This document shows, piece by piece, positions 48,204 to 64,000 of a stretch of DNA of 64,000 bases. Made by a program: the position numbers and the translations under genes. The notes beneath the pieces were generated by a model that worked only from the letters and a program-made list of their open reading frames with translations, did no database searches and was not told where the DNA came from. Within the stretch, counting starts at the first letter, position 1, and the number at the start of each line of letters is the position of its first letter. This stretch comes from Liolophura sinensis (Eukaryota > Mollusca > Polyplacophora > Chitonida > Chitonidae): NCBI RefSeq assembly GCF_032854445.1, contig NC_088307.1:21836017-21900016 (forward strand), given 5' to 3'.

Positions 48204-49029
48204 AAAGAGAATGTGTAAGTAGACAGCCTTACTTACGCATGTGGTAGGTAACGAACACGAACGCTTTTGAACGCATACTATTGACTGACAGTATTCTGTT
48301 GTAAAGGAGAAAGAAAGGTTGATTTAAAATAAAATAGTTACTGTATTTCCACAGACAGGTTGCAAATGACATTTGCTTCACTTTGGTGAGGATGGTTTTA
48401 AGTTATGTTAGAAAAGCTAATATATTGTTTTAGGTAACACACGGACATGTAGAAATAAGTGCACAGATAGGGGTGAAAAATGTTGTTTTGCCCCGACGAG
48501 TCACAGGTTTACATTGTCCGGTGTGAATTTATCAGTACAAGTCAAATATAACGTTTATAACATCGATGAGTTGTCTCCCTTTTCTACTTGTAATGCCATC
48601 GGTCGTCGCGAATAAAAAGATCGAATATTTAATCACCGCAGAAAACTGAGATAAAAATGCTTAATTGGTGGGGAAAATAGCCTCCAAATGTGAACACAAA
48701 AGGGACTTGCCTCAGTTTGGTGATGAATGCTTTGTCCACATGCTCATAGACATGTACGTAAAACCAACCTTTTCTGTAACCGAAATAAAATGTATTATGT
48801 ATGACTTACGGATATAACAGGGTGGTTAGCGTTGTTTAGGTTCAGGCCTTACAGAGATGATGTAAAAGTGACTGCAGATGAGCTTGTGTACATATAACGG
48901 CAAACCTGTAGAAATGATCCTATTTCGACTTTTTGCCCGACCTGTCCCTGTGATACAATAATAGCAAAATCGTAGTAAAGTTTGGGAGATCCGTGGAATA
49001 CTACTTAAACCTTATGTTGTAGGACACGT

Positions 49030-49250
49030 TAATTTATTTATTTATTTGTTTGATTGGTGTTTTAGGAACATTTCACGTATCGAGGGCGGCAAGCATGATA
49101 GTGGGAGGAAACAAGGTGAAACATGGTAACCAATGACCATGCACAGTTTGCTTACAACCTACAACAGGGGAGGGAACAAGCATGAGTTCGGCTTGAACTG
49201 GCCAAACTGGCACGCTAACCACCTTTGCCACAGCGCCTCTAGTCAGATTT
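49030..49250 (-). mobile_element. SINE-1 copy, diverged
   Basis: Reverse tail (tttgattggtgttttagg), core and head remnants (ctggcacgctaaccacc) on the minus strand. Confidence 0.7.
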
Positions 49251-49336
49251 ATCAAATTTGAATTTTAAAACAGAAAGAAAACAACTTTTTTCGGAAAGTT
49301 TAATTTTTAAAATTTTGTAATCCCCTTTTTAGATCT

Positions 49337-49424
49337 TGTATTTCCCTTCTTAATTTGATTTGATATATATTATATATGTGTATATATATATAATATATGT
49401 ATCAAATTAAGAAGGGGAAATACA
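49337..49424. repeat. 88-bp hairpin with AT-rich loop
   Basis: Arms tgtatttcccttcttaattt (from 49337) and aaattaagaaggggaaatac (49404 onward) are reverse complements over about 23 bp with one extra G. The loop is itself a (TA)-rich palindrome. It could extrude as a cruciform or be a short palindromic transposon. Confidence 0.85.
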
Positions 49425-49639
49425 TATATATATATGTATTGTCGATTTGTTCATCTTGTATTGAATTTGGACCAAGCGTCACATGGCTTCATATCGCTCC
49501 ACACTTGTCATGTACTGTGTGCACCGTTTAGAAACAACCTGCTACGAACTTGTCATAAGACAGTGTATGCTTTACCACAGGCTGACGCCATCCAAGTGTA
49601 AAGAGAGGATCTACCCGCGGCTCTACTATCCGTCCATTT

Positions 49640-50000
49640 TATAATCTCACAATGGAACCACTGATTCGTGCTATTGTGCTATTGCTTCGTGCCATCGTCG
49701 TATCGCTTCATGCCATCATACTTTTGCTTCATTCCATCCTCCCATCGCTTCATGCCATCCTCTTATGGCTTCGTGCCGTTGTCCTATGGTTTCGTGTCTT
49801 CGTCCTTTCTTTTCGTGCCATCCTCCCATCGCTTCGTACCGTTGTCCTATGGCTTCGTGTCATCGTCCTTTCTTTTCGTGCCATCCTCCCACGCTTCGTG
49901 TTGTCGTCCTATCGCTTTGTGCCATCGTCCTTTTGCTTCGTGTCATAGTCCCATCGCTTCGTGCCATCGCCCAACGGCTTCGTGCACTTCTCCTAAATAC
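49640..50000 (+). repeat. About 21-bp minisatellite (gcttcgtgccatcgtcctat)
   Basis: Roughly 16-17 units; being seven codons long, all frames stay open and give repetitive Leu/Arg/His or Ser/Phe peptides, which I reject as genes. Confidence 0.9.
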
Positions 50001-50210
50001 TATATGCCATTTCTTTCTTTCTTGAAATTCACGAATAACTTAAGAACAAGCCATGATGAATCCTGCAAGGGACAAATCTAAATCGCTGGGCGATCTCGTT
50101 CTTCCCGTCAAGTATAATGTGCTTAAATATTGTGGAAGAAAATTACCTCGGGGGGTTTCTGGAAATGAAGAAATGAAAGAAAATTTTTCTGTGCCATTGA
50201 TTTGGCTCGT

Positions 50211-50216
50211 TTTATT
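50211..50216 (-). terminator. Polyadenylation signal of the protease gene
   Basis: AATAAA on the minus strand, about 50 nt after the protease stop codon at 50264. Confidence 0.55.
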
Positions 50217-50263
50217 TCACTCTGTAATAGATTTATATACACCTAAACCCTGTTGGCGTGACG

Positions 50264-60800
<10,537 letters not shown>

Positions 60801-60814
60801 CATGTCTTTTATTC

Positions 60815-62030
60815 AAGATTTCTTTACAAAATTAGCTAGTGGTGGCGCCGGTAATGATGTAAAGTGAAGGTAAAGAGCCGCACATGTGCTGCAATGATTA
60901 TGGCATGTATAAAGACAAACGCCAGGTTGCCGAAATGAGAAAACCTTTTGCTAAACAAAGAGCTAATACAAAAAGTACTTCTGGAGACGGTGGTAATCCA
61001 AGAGGATTTAAGGTTAAGTTATTCGGGGTTACCTCTGTCTTAATTCACCAGCCCTCAAATAATCACTCGGCTACAGCTATAATACCCCCTCCCCCCCCCC
61101 CCCCCACCACAAAAAAAAACATTTAAATGAACTCAGTAGTTTAACACAAGAGAGAAAAGAACATGACACCACCACAGGAATTTGTGGATTGGTTGAAATT
61201 GGCCAGCACGAAGGCCAGCATTATGGTGGGAGGTAACCTTGCAGAGCCCGTGGGAAATCCACGTACACACGTTAAAAAGACCGCCATCGTATAAGTAACA
61301 TTTTCCTACATATGTTAAACGTCTATCAAATAAATAAATAAATAAATAAATAAAAAGTATAGTTTGACAGGTTTAGTCACGGCGGTTAGGGCCACACGAT
61401 ACTAAGAACAACTCTGGTGTCTGTGCAAGTGATTCTTTTGCTGTGTTATGGAAATGACCATTAGAACTTAAAAATAACGTTACATTTCCTTCAATGGTCA
61501 TGTCCCTGGCTCTGAGTTGACTTATAGATTAAAATATAAAACTTCTACAGTTGCGTAGTGTAACGCGCAAAAGGTTGACAGTGTAATCAATTTATCTTAT
61601 TGGGATACAGGCGTTTCCAGTTTTAGCTGCAGAGGTCTAAATATAGGTGTTGAAATTAAATTTCACATTTTCACATAAGTCAAAGTTGGCTGTGCGAAGT
61701 TGGACCCTGGATGTAACGTTATTGCGTGAAACATAAACATTTAGCGAACCTTGAATCCTGAGGGTATGTCTGCTAAACAACACCGATAGCTTACCTGTAC
61801 GGAGCCGTAAACACAAAATGCATATGTCTCTCTTGGCTACTGTAATATACATCTCCGCAATGTTTATGTTAATATCAATATTATTTTGACCCAGCTCTGG
61901 CTGGCTTCCTCCCAGGCCGTAAGTGGGAAGGTCTTCCAGCAACCTGCGGATGGTCGTGGGTTTCCCCCGGGTTGTGCCCGGTTTCCACCCAGCATAATGC
62001 TGGCCGCTGCTGTAGAAGTGAGAAGTGAAA
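60815..62030 (+). repeat. Tandem segmental duplication, copy 1
   Basis: Matches 62,315-64,000 in the same orientation: blocks ctagtggtggcgccgg, gttgccgaaatgag, ggaatttgtggattggttga, gttacatttccttcaatggt and ctggatgtaacgttattgcg. It lacks about 500 bp present in copy 2. It ends in SINE-1 sequence. The short frame MCCNDYGMYKDKRQVAEMRK at its left side is shared in part, but I recognise no gene. Confidence 0.85.
61085..61108 (+). repeat. Poly-C run
   Basis: Homopolymer of C followed by a poly-A run, within duplication copy 1; the copy 2 counterpart at 62,586 is shorter. Confidence 0.9.
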
Positions 62031-62075
62031 TTTTCTTGAGTACGGCGTAAAACACCAGTCAGATAAATAAATAAA
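61900..62075 (+). mobile_element. SINE-1 copy, 5'-truncated
   Basis: Core and tail near consensus (ggtcttccagcaacctgcgg; gagtacggcgtaaaacacca) followed by (AAAT)n. The same SINE begins at 63,950 in copy 2 and runs off the window. Confidence 0.85.
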
Positions 62076-62314
62076 TACAGAGCATGTGCCGCTCTTTAAG
62101 CTCGTTTTATATCAGTGCTACCACCACTAGGCAAGTTTGAAATTTGCAACCTCTACTGAATCATCGTTTGGTAAAATCGATTCTGGGGTTGATTAGAATC
62201 ATATTGTACATACTTTACATGAAGAAAATGCATGGGTGTAATTAGGGCTAACGTAGACTTTTTGTGTTTTCTGACATCACTTCCTGCCTCATCACTAGGA
62301 CGTAGGTTTTTGTT

Positions 62315-64000
62315 TCAAGATTTCTGTGCAAAATTAGCTAGTGGTGGCGCCGGCTCGATGTAAAGTGAAGGTAAGGAGTGGCTCATGTGCTGCATTGATC
62401 ATGGACTGTATGAAGATAAACGTCAGGTTGCCGAAATGAGAGAGCCTTTCGCTGAACAAAGAGCTAATACAAAAAGTACTTCTGCGAGACGGTGGTAATC
62501 CAGAGGATTTAAGGTTAAGTTATTCGGGTTAGCTCTGTCTTAATTCACCAGCCCTCAAATAATCACTCGGCTACACCCATAATCCCCCCCCCCCAGAACA
62601 ACCCCCAAAAAGCATTTAAATGAACTTAGTAGTTTAACACAAGGGAGGAAAGAACATGACGCCACCACAGGAATTTGTGGATTGGTTGAAATTGTTGCTG
62701 TTCTGTGCCAACAAAACCTGCTCTTATCTGTGTCACGAGGAAACATTGTTTTACAGTTGAGCTAGCGCATGTAATGGTTAAAGTATGCGAGGTTACATAA
62801 GCCCCTTTAGCTTTCTGTGTCATCAAAGCAGGGCGTTTTATTGTTGTACTAACGTATGCACTAGTGAAAAATGCGGGTTTAGACATACGCCTCTTCCAAA
62901 GCAATTTTTATTGTTATAATCACCCAAAGATGAACAATTATGCAATGTATTAAGGCCTAAGACATAAACTGTTAAAAATTATTTTAGGTCGTATAATGTA
63001 AATTCACTGGACAACGCTGACTGTTCATGTGTATTCGCCAATAACTTGCCAAAGTTTGGTGGGTTTTTTTTCAGGAACTTTGATCAACTCCACCCGTAAC
63101 ACAAGAGACTAGTAGAGCATGGAGAGTAAAACTAGAGCAGCTACGTCCGGTGTCAGATTTATTTATTTATTTCATTGGTGTTTTACGCCATACTCAAGAA
63201 TATTTCACTTATGCGACGACGACCGGCATTATGGTGGGAGGTAACATTGCAGAGCCCGGAGGAAACACACGTCCATGCGTAGGGCACTGACAGACCTTCC
63301 CACGTACGGCCGGAGTCGGTTACAAATAGTTACACCTTGCAAAGACCGCTAACGCATGAGTGAAATTTTCTTAAATATGTTAAACGACTATCAAGCAAAT
63401 AAATAAGTAAATAAATAATAAAGTTTTAGACACAGCGGTTAAGGCTATATGATACTAAGAACAACTCTAGTGTCTGTGCAAGTGATTCTTTTTGCCGTGT
63501 TATGGCAATGGCCATTAGAACTTAAAATAACGTTACATTTCCTTCAATGGTCATGTCCCTGGCTCTGAGTTGACTTATAGATTAAAATATAAAACTTCTA
63601 CAGTTGCGTAGTGTAACGCCCAAAAAAGTTCACAGTGTAATCATTTTATCTTAATGGCATACAGGCGTTTTCCAGTTTTAGCTGCAGAAGTCTAAATGTA
63701 GGTGTTGAAAAATAAATTTCACATTTTCACATAAGTCAAAGCTGGCTTTGCGAAGTCGGACCCTGGATGTAACGTTATTGCGTGAAACATAAACATTTAG
63801 CGAACTTTGAATCATGAGGGGTATGTCTGCTAAACACCGAGAGCTTACCTGTATGGAGCCGTAAACAAAAATGCATGTGTTTCTTTTGGCTACTGTATAT
63901 AATGTGTGTTCTGCAATGCTTATGTTTAATATCCTCCACAATTTTGACCCAGCTCTTGCTGGCGTCCTCTCGGGACCTGCCAGCAATCTGCAAATGGACG
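62315..64000 (+). repeat. Tandem segmental duplication, copy 2
   Basis: Second copy of the segment at 60,815. It keeps about 470 bp (62,695-63,160) missing from copy 1 and a more complete reverse SINE-1. Both copies retain a donor-like sequence on the minus strand (tacaggtaagctat near 61,790; tacaggtaagctct near 63,845), so part may be transcribed. Confidence 0.85.
63155..63310 (-). mobile_element. SINE-1 copy in duplication copy 2
   Basis: Reverse tail and core (cattggtgttttacgccata; gaccggcattatggtgggag). Only the part from ggccagcattatggtgggag onward remains in copy 1 (61,210). Confidence 0.85.

Larger units (their letters stand above)
46968..48862. mobile_element. 1.9-kb palindromic (fold-back) element
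   Basis: Two arms of about 670-700 bp in inverted orientation: 46,968-47,940 (including a 271-bp SINE-2 insertion) and 48,198-48,862, separated by 257 bp. Matched blocks include aagtcccttttgtgttcaca, taatacattttatttcggtt, caggtttacattgt and ccatcctcacc. The outer ends are catcatctg and agatgatg. No target site duplication was evident. Divergence between arms is visible, so it is not recent. Confidence 0.85.

Noticed and set aside
49652-50081. Leu/Arg- and Ser/Phe-rich open frames up to 137 codons
   Set aside because: Produced by a 21-bp minisatellite, open in all three frames.

Overview
This window comes from an invertebrate animal genome, most likely a lophotrochozoan such as a mollusc. The genes have short exons with GT/AG introns. 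The DNA is AT-rich and full of a tRNA-headed SINE whose tail carries a conserved block (tttacgccgtactcaag, often in reverse orientation). I know this SINE type from molluscan DNA; that placement is from memory, not from a search. There are no bacterial operons, rRNA genes or CRISPR arrays.

Positions 1-9.9 kb hold a divergent gene pair. The first three coding exons of a CDK9-like kinase lie on the minus strand and run off the left edge. A complete seven-exon STEEP1 (CXorf56/UPF0428) gene lies on the plus strand. Their start codons are 304 bp apart, so the gap is probably a shared promoter. Positions 9.9-15.3 kb show no gene.

Positions 15.3-45.6 kb form a large inverted segmental duplication. 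The left arm (about 15,289-27,370) carries exons 2-11 of an intact 522-residue mitochondrial-type serine/homoserine O-acetyltransferase-like gene on the minus strand. Its first exon (30,212-30,603) lies in the 7.7-kb spacer. The right arm (about 35,050-45,602) carries a mirror copy on the plus strand that is clearly dead: no exon 1, exon 5 and the nucleophile deleted, frameshifts, a stop just before the catalytic His, and lost splice sites. The arms also differ by three SINE insertions with matching empty sites and by local minisatellite expansions. Both arms carry a 50-bp minisatellite whose unit is the 3' end of exon 10 plus its splice donor, which multiplies that donor about 17 times.

Positions 45.6-50 kb are transposon-derived: a decayed reverse transcriptase of Penelope-like type, a 1.9-kb palindromic element, SINEs and minisatellites. 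Positions 50.3-59.1 kb hold five exons (minus strand) of a chymotrypsin-fold serine protease with a full catalytic triad and an unusual Gly189/Asp226 pocket; its 5' exons were not found. LINE fragments, nested SINEs and 25-bp and 29-bp arrays lie in its introns. Positions 60.8-64 kb contain two copies of a tandemly duplicated 1.2-1.7 kb segment without a recognisable gene.

The genes do not form one pathway. CDK9 acts in transcription elongation, STEEP1 in STING trafficking, the acyltransferase in sulfur amino acid synthesis, and the protease in extracellular proteolysis.
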